64,000 nucleotides of DNA from Senegalimassilia sp003474385 (GTDB lineage: Bacteria; Actinomycetota; Coriobacteriia; Coriobacteriales; Eggerthellaceae), in contig NZ_QUCY01000016.1 in assembly GCF_003474385.1 (NCBI RefSeq), positions 1 through 64,000 of the forward strand, in the 5' to 3' direction. The notes beneath the pieces were generated by a model. It ran no database searches and had not been told where the DNA came from. It saw only the letters and a list, made by a program, of their open reading frames with translations. The translations under genes and the position numbers were made by a program. Below are positions 41,405 through 48,807 of the stretch, piece after piece. Every line of letters starts with the position of its first letter. The first letter of the stretch is position 1.

Positions 41405-41695
41405 ATGGAGACTGCGATGACGAGCGCTGCGGCGAAGGCTGCGCGAGCTTCTAGCGTGTCCGTCCAGCAGATGCCGCTTTCCTTCCTGAAAGAGGGCGAA
41501 TCCGCGCATGTCGTCAAAGTGCGCGGGAGGGGCGACTTGCAGCATCATCTTGAGAATCTCGGCTTCGTGGAAGGAGCGGAGGTCAAGGTGGTGTCGGGCG
41601 TGGCGGGAGACCTGATCGTCTCCGTCAAAGGCGCGCAGGTGGCCATCGGCCGTCAAGCGGCGTCCCATATCATCACCTCCGCGGCAACGGCATAG
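41405..41695 (+). CDS. feoA: FeoA-type SH3-like ferrous iron transport protein (first copy)
   Basis: 96 residues. After about 20 poorly conserved residues comes the small SH3-like FeoA fold: PLSFLKEGESAHVVKVRG, HHLENLGFVEGAEVKVVS and the final VSVKGAQVAIGRQAASHI. FeoA is a cytoplasmic partner needed for FeoB function. Start ATG 41405 follows GAAGGGAG. A second feoA and feoB follow on the same strand. Confidence 0.9.
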   Translation: METAMTSAAAKAARASSVSVQQMPLSFLKEGESAHVVKVRGRGDLQHHLENLGFVEGAEVKVVSGVAGDLIVSVKGAQVAIGRQAASHIITSAATA

Positions 41696-41825
41696 CGGCC
41701 GATCTGCCGCCGCAGTAGGCGAATCCGGCCGCAGTGGGAAGACGCTGCGGCCGTTCGTGCGGCTGCGCTGCAGCCGCCAGTATAAGGGCATGGAGAGAAG
41801 CATAAGAAAGCGAGGATAGGGCTAG
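41696..41825. other. Intergenic hairpin between the two feoA genes
   Basis: CGGCCGCAG (41726-41734) pairs with CTGCGGCCG (41745-41753), followed by TTCGT. It may weaken read-through between the two feoA genes. A TATAAG (41779) could serve as a separate -10. Confidence 0.4.
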
Positions 41826-42062
41826 ATGGCCGAGATTCAGGGCAAAACGCTGCGTGATGTGCAGGTCGGCGAATCTGCTACGGTGCGCCGCCTAAGCGGA
41901 GAGGGCGCGCTCAAGCGTCACATCATGGACATGGGCATCACGAAAGGCGTCGGGGTGTACGTGCGCAAGGTGGCGCCGCTTGGAGATCCCATCGAGGTGA
42001 CGGTTCGCGGTTACGAGCTGTCGCTGCGCAAAAGCGAGGCGGAGTGCATCCTCGTCGACTAG
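41826..42062 (+). CDS. feoA: FeoA-type ferrous iron transport protein (second copy)
   Basis: 78 residues with the FeoA pattern: LRDVQVGESATVRRLSG, HIMDMGITKGVGVYVRKVAPLGDPIEV in two parts, and a C-terminal VRGYELSLRKSEAECILV. Closer to typical FeoA in length than the first copy. Two FeoA proteins before one FeoB is common in anaerobes. A terminator hairpin lies between it and feoB. Confidence 0.93.
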   Translation: MAEIQGKTLRDVQVGESATVRRLSGEGALKRHIMDMGITKGVGVYVRKVAPLGDPIEVTVRGYELSLRKSEAECILVD

Positions 42063-42109
42063 CATGTACGCCGGCGTAACAGCCGGCGCATCGACCGTCG
42101 ATGGGCAGT

Positions 42110-42130
42110 GGCGCGAGTGCGCCGTTTTTT
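42110..42130 (+). terminator. Terminator or attenuator between feoA and feoB
   Basis: GGCGC-GAGT-GCGCC (42110-42123) is followed by GTTTTTT, a compact intrinsic terminator. It would separate feoA transcription from feoB unless read-through is controlled. Confidence 0.7.
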
Positions 42131-42134
42131 ACCG

Positions 42135-42158
42135 GAACGAGTTACCGTAACCTAACTC
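42135..42158 (+). promoter_or_regulatory. IdeR/DtxR-like box upstream of feoB
   Basis: GAGTTA-CCGTAACC-TAACTC (42139-42158) is an inverted repeat, with a nested GTTAC-C-GTAAC palindrome. The right half GTAACCTAA matches the IdeR half-site CTAACCTAA at eight of nine bases; the left half is weaker. It lies between the terminator above and the feoB start, where an iron-dependent repressor would act. Confidence 0.45.
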
Positions 42159-42244
42159 AAAATGGCTTCTGAACTGGGACGGTGTGAAACATCGAAACCC
42201 AGAACAGCGCAAGAAGCCGAATCGATTCGCAAGAAAGGTAGATC

Positions 42245-44839
42245 ATGGGAATCTGCATTGCCCTTGCCGGCAACCCGAACTGCGGCAAGACGACGATGTT
42301 CAACGACCTGACAGGCGCCAATCAATACGTTGGCAACTGGCCGGGTGTCACCGTCGAGAAGAAGGAGGGCAAGTACACGCGCGACAAGGACGTGACCATC
42401 ACGGACCTGCCGGGCATCTACTCGCTGTCCCCGTATTCGCCCGAGGAGATCGTGGCGCGCGATTACCTGCTCGAAGGCGGCCCCGACGCCGTCATCAACC
42501 TGGTGGACGCCACCAACCTTGAGCGCAACCTGTATCTGACCAGCCAGATTCTGAATCTGGGCGTCCCGGTCGTGATTGCGCTGAACATGATGGACCTGGT
42601 GGAGAAGAACGGCGACAAGATCGACGTCGACGGTCTGTCCCGCGAGCTGGGCTGCCCCATCGTTCCTACCTCGGCGCTGAAGGGCCGCGGCATGGAGGAT
42701 GTTGTCAAGGCCGCCATTGATGCAGCTCGAAGCAAGAAAGTCCCTGCATCGCAGATGAAATTCGACGCTGCCGTCGAGGAGGCGCTCGTCAAGATCGAGG
42801 GCGTCCTCGGCGATAAGGTCGCTTCTAACGCTGCGCGCTGGTACGCCATCAAGCTTTTCGAGGCCGAGGACAAAACCATCGCCGACCTCAAGCTGTCTCA
42901 AGCCGACTTGGACGCCATCTCCGCTATCCGCACCTCCATCGAGGACAAGCTCGACGATGATGCGGAATCCATCATCACTGCCGAGCGCTACGATGCCATC
43001 AGCCACGTTGTGGACAAGACCGTCAAGCGCACGCGCACGGGCCTGACCACCTCGCAGAAGATCGACCGCGTGGTCACCAACCGCTGGCTTGGCCTGCCCA
43101 TCTTCATCGTCATCATGTTCTTCGTGTACTGGCTGGCGGTTTCCGTCGGCGGCGGCGTGGTGACTGACTGGGCCAATGACGGCATTTCCGGCGATGGCTG
43201 GCTCTACACCGGCAATGCCGCGTTCGACGAGGCCACCGAGGAATACGAGGATGCGCATTCCCAGGTTGTGGCTTATGTCGAGAACATTCTGGGCGAGGAT
43301 GAAGAGTCCGAGCTGCCTTCCGATGCATCGCAGGAAGTGCTCGACGCCTTAGCCGCCGAGGAACCTGAGGCGCCTGAAGACGGTGCCGATGAGGACGCCG
43401 TGGCCGACTACGAAGACGCCATGGCCGAATACGAGGAGGCGCAGGCCATCGTCGCCGACTTCGACGAGCAGGCGCAAGCCTCGCACGCCGTGGCCACCAT
43501 GGAGGTCGAGGACGAGGATGGCAACGTGGAGGAGCAGTCCATCACGTTCGCCGATTACCAGAAGGCGCTTGAGGTCGAAGAGCCCGATCCGTCCGACGGC
43601 ACGTGGGGCCTGTGGATCCCGGGTCTGGGCGCCATCATCGCCGATGCCATGGAAGCGGCAGACGTCGCGCCGTGGCTGCAGTCCCTCGTCAATGACGGCA
43701 TCGTCTCCGGCGTCGGCGCCGTCATCGGCTTCATCCCGCAGATGGTCATCCTGTTCCTGCTGCTGGGCATCCTGGAGCTGTGCGGCTACATGTCCCGCGT
43801 CGCGTTCATCATGGACCGCATCTTCCGCAAGTTCGGCCTGTCCGGTAAATCGTTCATCCCGATGCTCATCGCTTCCGGCTGCGGCGTGCCCGCCGTCATG
43901 TCCACCAAGACCATCGAGAACGAGATGGACCGTCGCATGACCATCATGACCACCACGATGATCCCGTGCGGCGCGAAGATGCCCATCATCGCGCTCGTGT
44001 TTGGCGCTCTGGCGTCCGGTGATTCCTCTGCAACGTGGTACGTGGCCCCCATGTTCTACTTCCTGGGCGTCATCGCCATCATCCTGTCCGGCATCATGCT
44101 GAAGAAGACCAAGCTGTTCGCCGGCGACGCCACCCCGTTCGTCATGGAGCTGCCCGAGTACCATATGCCCACGGTGAAGTCCATCCTGCTGTCCATGTGG
44201 GAGCGCGTGAAGGGCTACATCATCAAGGCAGGTACCATCATCTTCCTGTCCACCATCGTCATCTGGTTCCTCATGAACTTCGGCGATGCGGGCGAGGGCT
44301 TCGGCCTGCTCGACCCCGATGCGCCCGACTACATGGAGCACAGCCTCATGGCCGGCCTGGGCAATCTGCTCGCCTGGATCTTCGCGCCGCTGGGCTTCGA
44401 TAACTGGCAGGCCGCGGCGACCGCCGTCACCGGCTTGGTAGCCAAGGAGAACGTCGTGGCAACCGTGGGCATCATCACGCAGCTTGCCGATTACGGCGAG
44501 GCTGACCCGCAGCTGTGGTTCGGCTTCCTGCAGATGCTCGGCGGTTCCACCGCTGCCGTGGTCGCCTTCTGCGCGTTCAACCTGCTGTGCGCTCCTTGCT
44601 TCGCCGCCATGGGCACCATCCGCCAGCAGCAGAACTCTCCGAAGTGGTTCTGGATCACCATCGGCTACCTGTGCGGTTTCGCCTGGTGCGTGGGCACCAT
44701 GCTCTACCAGTTCGTCGGCCTTGCGACCGGCGAGGTCGAGTTCAACGTGTTCACCGTGGTGGCTATCGTCATCGCAGCCGCCATGCTGTTCCAGATCTTC
44801 CGCCCCATGCCCAAGCGTGAGGAGAAGCAGGACAAGTAG
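42245..44839 (+). CDS. feoB: Ferrous iron transporter FeoB
   Basis: 864 residues. N-terminal G-protein domain: G1 GNPNCGKT (9-16), G3 DLPGIYSLSPYSPEE, G4 ALNMMDLVEK; helical GDI-like linker to about 270; then the transmembrane permease with two Gate regions (GCGVPAVMSTKTIENE and PCGAKMPIIALVFGAL) and about nine spans. Between the first span and the next lies a long acidic insertion (about residues 315-450) rich in Glu, Asp and Ala. Takes up Fe(II) across the membrane. Start ATG 42245 follows AGAAAGGTAG. Confidence 0.95.
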   Translation: MGICIALAGNPNCGKTTMFNDLTGANQYVGNWPGVTVEKKEGKYTRDKDVTITDLPGIYSLSPYSPEEIVARDYLLEGGPDAVINLVDATNLERNLYLTSQILNLGVPVVIALNMMDLVEKNGDKIDVDGLSRELGCPIVPTSALKGRGMEDVVKAAIDAARSKKVPASQMKFDAAVEEALVKIEGVLGDKVASNAARWYAIKLFEAEDKTIADLKLSQADLDAISAIRTSIEDKLDDDAESIITAERYDAISHVVDKTVKRTRTGLTTSQKIDRVVTNRWLGLPIFIVIMFFVYWLAVSVGGGVVTDWANDGISGDGWLYTGNAAFDEATEEYEDAHSQVVAYVENILGEDEESELPSDASQEVLDALAAEEPEAPEDGADEDAVADYEDAMAEYEEAQAIVADFDEQAQASHAVATMEVEDEDGNVEEQSITFADYQKALEVEEPDPSDGTWGLWIPGLGAIIADAMEAADVAPWLQSLVNDGIVSGVGAVIGFIPQMVILFLLLGILELCGYMSRVAFIMDRIFRKFGLSGKSFIPMLIASGCGVPAVMSTKTIENEMDRRMTIMTTTMIPCGAKMPIIALVFGALASGDSSATWYVAPMFYFLGVIAIILSGIMLKKTKLFAGDATPFVMELPEYHMPTVKSILLSMWERVKGYIIKAGTIIFLSTIVIWFLMNFGDAGEGFGLLDPDAPDYMEHSLMAGLGNLLAWIFAPLGFDNWQAAATAVTGLVAKENVVATVGIITQLADYGEADPQLWFGFLQMLGGSTAAVVAFCAFNLLCAPCFAAMGTIRQQQNSPKWFWITIGYLCGFAWCVGTMLYQFVGLATGEVEFNVFTVVAIVIAAAMLFQIFRPMPKREEKQDK

Positions 44840-44875
44840 CACTGCGACCATCTCGTAAGACCGATATCGGGCCAG

Positions 44876-44949
44876 AAAACCATCGATGATGGTTTTGCGA
44901 AGACGTGAGCTGCTTTAAGCGGGACGTCGCCTTCGGGTGGCGTCCCGCT
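44876..44949 (+). terminator. Two hairpins after feoB
   Basis: AAAACCATC-GAT-GATGGTTTT (44876-44896) is a perfect 9-bp stem ending in four Ts, and AGCGGGACG (44918-44926) pairs with CGTCCCGCT (44941-44949). Together they probably end or thin the feoB transcript ahead of the small Cys-rich gene. Confidence 0.6.
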
Positions 44950-45026
44950 GTCGTTCGTAGTATTATCCAAGGTAAACAATTTTCGCGCGCCGGCATAGGC
45001 GTGCAGCTTAGGAAAGGAGTCGGGCT

Positions 45027-45245
45027 GTGATCTTGGGTCTGGAATTCAACCTGCCGACTGTGGGGGTCCTGCTGATCGTGGTCGCATGGGCTGCATGGGC
45101 CGTGCACCGTCTATGGAGCCGCGGTATGTGCGACTGCCATGCCGATAGCCCGCGCGGCTGTTCGGGCGGCTGCGGCGGGTGCACGGGGTGCAGCGCCGCG
45201 GCGCGCATGGCCGCCGACATGAGCAAGGCCGTGTCCGGCAGATAA
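45027..45245 (+). CDS. FeoB-associated Cys-rich membrane protein
   Basis: 72 residues from GTG 45027, seven bases after GGAAAGGAG. One membrane span (about 10-28, TVGVLLIVVAWAAWAV) then a Cys-rich tail with CDC, CSGGC and CGGCTGC. This matches the small FeoB-associated proteins often found after feoB in anaerobes, which may bind iron next to the transporter. Confidence 0.86.
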   Translation: MILGLEFNLPTVGVLLIVVAWAAWAVHRLWSRGMCDCHADSPRGCSGGCGGCTGCSAAARMAADMSKAVSGR

Positions 45246-45573
45246 GCAGCTGCGGGCATGTCCGCGGCATAGAAGATGCTACCAAGGGGAGGGGCCGGCT
45301 TGATGCCGGCCCCTCCGCGTATATGGCGGCCTTGCGGTCGGGGGGCGGGGCGCGCAGCGCGCTCGTCTCGTGCGACGCAGCTGCCTGCGCGTGATGTCCG
45401 GCGGCAGGGGAGGTTCGCATGCGAAACATTCGAATGGGCTTGGGAGCCAAATCGACCGGCAACGGGAAGCCCGTCCGCACCCGTGTCAAACGCAAACGAA
45501 GCGTTCGGGTGAGCTCGCGAATCAAGAGCGCAAAATGAGAAGATCGCTAAGGAAAACTTTTTTCGAAAAGTTA

Positions 45574-45602
45574 TTGACGGTTTACTAAAGTTACCCTATA
45601 CT
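45574..45602 (+). promoter_or_regulatory. Strong promoter of the predicted RNA
   Basis: TTGACG (45574-45579), a 17-base spacer and TATACT (45597-45602): the best -35/-10 pair I found in the window. The AT-rich hairpin just upstream could act as an UP-like element. Part of the spacer (AAAGTTACCCTA) resembles the IdeR-like box near feoB, so iron control is conceivable. Confidence 0.7.
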
Positions 45603-45608
45603 GACAAA

Positions 45609-45767
45609 TGTCGATGGCAAGCGTTCCCCCTCGCAAAAGCCATTCGACGCCTCTCTTTCTTTTGCTGACCCGGCGGCAGGGCTCTTCTCGTCTGGCCCCG
45701 CCGTATCAGCAGGCCGACGAGGGTTCCATACCCCCCTCTCCACCCTCGTCGGCCACGTTTCCCTTTT
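45609..45767 (+). ncRNA. Predicted structured small RNA or dtxR leader, unassigned family
   Basis: About 159 bases between a strong promoter and an intrinsic terminator, with no coding frame of quality. Helix 1: GTCGATGGC (45610-45618) with GCCATTCGAC (45639-45648), one bulged base. Helix 2: TGCTGA (45663-45668) with TCAGCA (45706-45711), a 2x2 internal loop, then CGGCGG (45671-45676) with CCGCCG (45698-45703). Helix 3, the terminator: GGCCGACGAGGG (45712-45723) with CCCTCGTCGGCC (45743-45754), then ACGTTTCCCTTTT. I do not recognise SRP RNA, 6S, tmRNA or a known riboswitch in it. It could be a free small RNA or an attenuator ahead of the DtxR-family gene. Confidence 0.5.
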
Positions 45768-45849
45768 CGAGTTTCCCTCGTGAATCCGCAGGCTGCTTGA
45801 GCAGATCGAATGCGCAGCTATGCGCTTTTAGCGTTATGCTATCGCCCTG

Positions 45850-45858
45850 TGGTACTAT
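45850..45858 (+). promoter_or_regulatory. Extended -10 element of the DtxR-family gene
   Basis: TGGTACTAT lies 27 bases before the start codon, the same form as at leuC and the prenyl synthase gene. It would give the regulator a promoter independent of the RNA upstream. Confidence 0.45.
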
Positions 45859-45884
45859 GAGGGCAACTATGAAAGGAGTGCCCA

Positions 45885-46265
45885 ATGGAGAAGATGTCCA
45901 AATCGCACGAGGATTACCTTGAGGCCATCGTAATGCTCGGGGGCACCACGGAGGTGTCCGTCCGATCTGTCGACATCGCCAACAAAATGGGCGTTTCCAA
46001 GGCATCCGTGAACAAGGCGGTCACCGCGCTGAAGGAGAAGGCGCTTGCCGAGCAGCCGTATTACGGCGATATCACCCTCACCGAGGCTGGCTTTGCCTAT
46101 GGCACCGCCATCTACGAGCGTCATTGCATGCTTTCGAAGTTCCTGCACAAGGAGCTGGGCATTCCCGCCGACGTTGCCGAGAGCGAAGCCTGCCTTATGG
46201 AACACGCCATCAGCGACGACTCGTTCGAAAAATGGAGAGCTTATATTAAAAAGCTCGACCTCTAA
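45885..46265 (+). CDS. DtxR/MntR-family metal-dependent repressor, short form
   Basis: 126 residues: N-terminal winged helix (KSHEDYLEAIVMLGG, then VSKASVNKAVTALKEKALAEQPYYGDITLTEAG) and the dimerisation/metal domain with RHCMLSKFLHKELGIPADVAESEACLMEHAIS. The C-terminal SH3-like domain of DtxR/IdeR is missing, so it resembles MntR-sized members. H79, C80 region, E99, C102 and H106 mark the usual metal-site positions (approximate numbering). The neighbouring feo genes suggest iron as the effector; manganese cannot be ruled out. GAAAGGAG precedes the ATG. Confidence 0.88.
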   Translation: MEKMSKSHEDYLEAIVMLGGTTEVSVRSVDIANKMGVSKASVNKAVTALKEKALAEQPYYGDITLTEAGFAYGTAIYERHCMLSKFLHKELGIPADVAESEACLMEHAISDDSFEKWRAYIKKLDL

Positions 46266-46307
46266 AGGCGCGAAGGCGCCCATCGCTGAAGCTAAACCGC
46301 ATGCCAG

Positions 46308-46340
46308 CCGCCCGTTTCCATCTTGGAGACGGGCGGTTTT
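46308..46340 (+). terminator. Terminator of the DtxR-family gene
   Basis: A 13-bp stem with one G-U pair (46308-46320 with 46324-46336) and loop TCT, followed by TTTT. Confidence 0.85.
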
Positions 46341-46450
46341 CCGTCTTGGGTGCCGGCCGCGCGGCGTCGCACGATGTGCTATCCTACCGAATGCTTCTTG
46401 CATCAAATCACACACTTAATCGAACCACATGCGCTAAGGGGCGGTCATCA

Positions 46451-47437
46451 ATGTCACGGCAAGCTCGTATCCTCTCGTTCGACGACGTCAAGCGAGGCGG
46501 TTCCCGTTACCCAGAACATCAACATCGCGATTGGGCGGAGCGCTCGCAGGCGGGTCGTGCCCGTGCGGGCCAGCGTCCCTCGCAAGCCCCGCGCCGCCAA
46601 AGCTCGCCTTTGCTGTCCTATCTTTCCGAGGACGCGTTTGCGCAGCCGTATTCCGAAGAGGGGGCCTTCCAGCATCCCGCGCGGCAGCGTCGCGGCGCCT
46701 CCCGTGCCGCCCGCAAGCGCGGCGAAACCGTTGCCGAGCAGCGTCGTTCCTCTCGCGTTTCCGCGCAAGAGCGCGATGAGCGCGCCCAGGAGCCGGAAGA
46801 GGGTCGGATCACGGCAGCCGATCGCCGTCGCGCCAAGGCCAAGGCGCGCGCCAAGGCCAAGGCCGGCCGCGCGTTCGAGAAGCAGTTCGGCGGGCAAGCG
46901 CCCGAGAGCGACGATTCCCCGCGCGCAGCCGTGTACAAAGGGCAGATGGGCGCAAGCCAGCGTCGTGCCCAGCGCATGCAGACCGATGAGGCTGCGCCGT
47001 CGCGCAACCGCCGCCGTGCGCGCTTTTCCAAAGACACCCTTATGGGCGCCATGGGCTCCCGCACGTTCATGATCGGCGCTGCCGTGGCGGCGTGCCTGGT
47101 CATGTCCACGGTGTTCCTGTATCCCACCGCGCAGCGCTACTATTGCAGCGTGCGCGACCACGATAAGCTGGTCATCGAATACGATGCGCTCGTCGATCGC
47201 AACCAGGAGCTGCAATCCGACGTCGATTCCCTGCAAACCGATGCAGGCGTCGAGCAGCGTGCCCACGAGCAGCTCGGCTGGGTGAAAAAAGGCGAGGAAT
47301 CCGCCAATGTGCGCGGTTTGAACTTGGAGGAAACCCAGCAGGGCTCCACCATCACGCCCAACATCTCCTCCGATAGCGTGCAGGCGCCCGATACGTGGTA
47401 CTCGCCGCTGCTCGATCTGGTGTTCGGCTACAAATAA
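46451..47437 (+). CDS. Septum formation initiator family protein (DivIC/FtsB-like)
   Basis: 328 residues. Residues 1-200 are a long basic, Arg/Ala/Gln-rich cytoplasmic region, including an RAKAKARAKAKAGRA repeat. A membrane span lies near 205-224. Then a short coiled coil (VRDHDKLVIEYDALVDRNQELQ, in part) and the GVEQRAHEQLGWVKKGE block typical of DivIC/FtsB. These small bitopic proteins bridge FtsQ-type proteins in the divisome. The N-terminal extension is much longer than in E. coli FtsB (about 100 residues in total) but such tails are common in actinobacteria. ATG 46451 follows AAGGGG. Ppx/GppA is 18 bases downstream. Confidence 0.82.
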   Translation: MSRQARILSFDDVKRGGSRYPEHQHRDWAERSQAGRARAGQRPSQAPRRQSSPLLSYLSEDAFAQPYSEEGAFQHPARQRRGASRAARKRGETVAEQRRSSRVSAQERDERAQEPEEGRITAADRRRAKAKARAKAKAGRAFEKQFGGQAPESDDSPRAAVYKGQMGASQRRAQRMQTDEAAPSRNRRRARFSKDTLMGAMGSRTFMIGAAVAACLVMSTVFLYPTAQRYYCSVRDHDKLVIEYDALVDRNQELQSDVDSLQTDAGVEQRAHEQLGWVKKGEESANVRGLNLEETQQGSTITPNISSDSVQAPDTWYSPLLDLVFGYK

Positions 47438-47455
47438 GCAGGCAAGGGGGTTGCC

Positions 47456-48427
47456 ATGACCGAAAGCCGCATGCAAGGATTTGCTGCAGGGCGCTATGCC
47501 GCCATCGACATCGGAACGGTCACGTGCCGCATGCTCGTGGCGGACGTCGACGCCGCGGGCGCCATCCATGAGGTGGATCGCGAATACGCCATCACCAACC
47601 TTGGCGAAGGCGTCGATGCCACCGGTATGCTCTTGCCTGCCGCAATCGACCGCACCGTTGAAACGGTAGGGGGGTATTGCGCCGTGCGCGACCGCCTTGC
47701 CGAGCAGGGCGCCCCCATCGCCAAGACCATCGCGGTAGCCACCTCGGCATCGCGCGATGCAGGGAACTCCGATGAGTTCGTGCGGCGTTTGGCGCAGCTC
47801 GGCGTTGTCCTTTCGGTCATACCCGGTTGGAAGGAGGCGGGGCTGTCGTTCTCGGGTGCATCGTGCGATTTCCCTGGCCAGGACCTTATGGTGGTGGATA
47901 TCGGCGGCGGCTCCACCGAGATGGTGGTGGGCCATGCGGGCCAAGCGCCCGCGTGGGCGCACTCCTTCGATATCGGGTGCCGTCGCGTCACCGAGAAGTT
48001 CATCCGCACCGACCCTCCCGAACCCGCCGAGCTTGAAGCGGCGCGCGAATGGGTAGCGCGGCAGCTTGCCGAGCATCTCGGGGAAGCCGGGAAGGCCGGC
48101 GTGGCGCCTGAGCGTCTGGTGGCGGTCGCGGGTACGGCTACCACGGTGGTCGCGGTGCGCGACCAGATGCGCGTGTACGATTCGACGAAGGTGCATAAGG
48201 CGCACGTGACGCGCCCGCAGCTCGATCGGCAGTACTCGCAGCTTGCCGCCATGCCCCTGGAGCGGCGCAGCCAGGTCGTGGGCTTGGACCCCGGCCGAGC
48301 GCCGGTCATCGTGGCAGGCTTGGTCATCATGCAGGCTGTCATGGACGCCGTCGGCGTGGACGGGTTCACCGTCAGCGAGACGGACATCCTGCACGGCATC
48401 ATATTGGACGCGGCCAAGCTCGGATAG
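47456..48427 (+). CDS. Ppx/GppA-family phosphatase
   Basis: 323 residues of the ASKHA superfamily: AAIDIGTVTCRMLVAD (phosphate 1), IAVATSASRDAGNSDEF, VVDIGGGSTEMVVG (phosphate 2) and VAVAGTATTVVA (adenosine). Family members hydrolyse inorganic polyphosphate or pppGpp; the short 320-residue form lacks the C-terminal HD domain of E. coli enzymes, so substrate cannot be told. The divIC-ppx order is familiar from actinobacteria. CAAGGGGG precedes the ATG. The transcript would end in the N-gap hairpin. Confidence 0.88.
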   Translation: MTESRMQGFAAGRYAAIDIGTVTCRMLVADVDAAGAIHEVDREYAITNLGEGVDATGMLLPAAIDRTVETVGGYCAVRDRLAEQGAPIAKTIAVATSASRDAGNSDEFVRRLAQLGVVLSVIPGWKEAGLSFSGASCDFPGQDLMVVDIGGGSTEMVVGHAGQAPAWAHSFDIGCRRVTEKFIRTDPPEPAELEAAREWVARQLAEHLGEAGKAGVAPERLVAVAGTATTVVAVRDQMRVYDSTKVHKAHVTRPQLDRQYSQLAAMPLERRSQVVGLDPGRAPVIVAGLVIMQAVMDAVGVDGFTVSETDILHGIILDAAKLG

Positions 48428-48509
48428 GCCCGCCTTCCAAGCAAGACGACGTGCGTCGATGCCTAGCGAGCGGTCCCGCGCCGCTGCGTATCGGATCTGC
48501 CTGAACATG

Positions 48510-48546
48510 CAAAACGGCCCCCGGCGCGGNNNNNNNNNNCCGTTTC
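48510..48546 (-). terminator. tRNA-Leu terminator interrupted by the N gap
   Basis: Minus strand: AAACGG (48541-48546 region), ten Ns, CCGCGCCGGGGGCCGTTTTG. The arms AAACGG and CCGTTT are complementary and Ts follow, so a terminator hairpin spans the gap. It may also end the Ppx/GppA transcript on the plus strand. Confidence 0.55.
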
Positions 48547-48556
48547 CGTGTTCGCA

Positions 48557-48641
48557 TGGTAGGAGCGGTGGGATTCGAACCCACAAGCCTTGCGGCGGCG
48601 GATTTTAAGTCCGCTGCGTATGCCGATTCCGCCACGCTCCC
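48557..48641 (-). tRNA. tRNA-Leu (anticodon UAA)
   Basis: 85 bases with encoded CCA. Acceptor GGGAGCG pairs with CGCTCCT (one G-U), the anticodon stem GCGGA/TCCGC holds loop CTTAAAA giving UAA, the long variable arm marks a class II tRNA, and the T arm is GTGGG-TTCGAAT-CCCAC. Confidence 0.95.
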
Positions 48642-48759
48642 AAGCGCGTCAACCATCATATCAGAAAAAGCCGCGAGGGCGTCTAGGCGGCGGTCAATTT
48701 GAAGTTCCTTGGCTGATTGCGCCGCTTGTCCGGAGGGGCGCGTGAGCGCAATGCGCTTG

Positions 48760-48768
48760 TGGTACCAT
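48760..48768 (+). promoter_or_regulatory. Extended -10 element of the prenyl synthase gene
   Basis: TGGTACCAT, 40 bases ahead of the chosen start at 48808, fits the TGGTAYNMT form seen elsewhere in this window. The -35 region (GAGCGC) is poor. Confidence 0.4.
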
Positions 48769-48807
48769 GGCAAGGAGCATGCAAGCGATTCGAATCAAGA
48801 AAGCGCT

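Larger units (their letters stand above)
45246..45884. other. Intergenic region containing a predicted structured RNA and the dtxR promoter
   Basis: 639 bases. A stable 12-bp hairpin (45288-45299 with 45305-45316) follows the FeoB-associated gene. From 45320 to 45555 I see nothing to call. AACTTTT-TTCG-AAAAGTT (45556-45573) abuts a consensus-like promoter at 45574-45602, which leads to a predicted RNA ended by a terminator at 45712-45767. A second, extended -10 promoter for the DtxR-family gene follows. A 104-codon open frame (45608-45922) overlaps the RNA and gene start and is not called. Confidence 0.5.
48428..48807. other. Intergenic region with tRNA-Leu and an assembly gap
   Basis: The region holds a two-sided terminator broken by ten Ns (48530-48539), tRNA-Leu on the minus strand (48557-48641) and the promoter of the prenyl synthase gene. 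Nothing else is recognisable. Confidence 0.5.

Noticed and set aside
45608..45922. 104-codon frame overlapping the predicted RNA and the DtxR-family start
   Set aside because: No ribosome binding site, Ser/Pro-rich random composition, crosses a terminator hairpin and another gene's start.
46454..48586. 710-codon minus-strand frame opposite DivIC and Ppx/GppA
   Set aside because: Runs through the assembly gap and both real genes; no protein resemblance.
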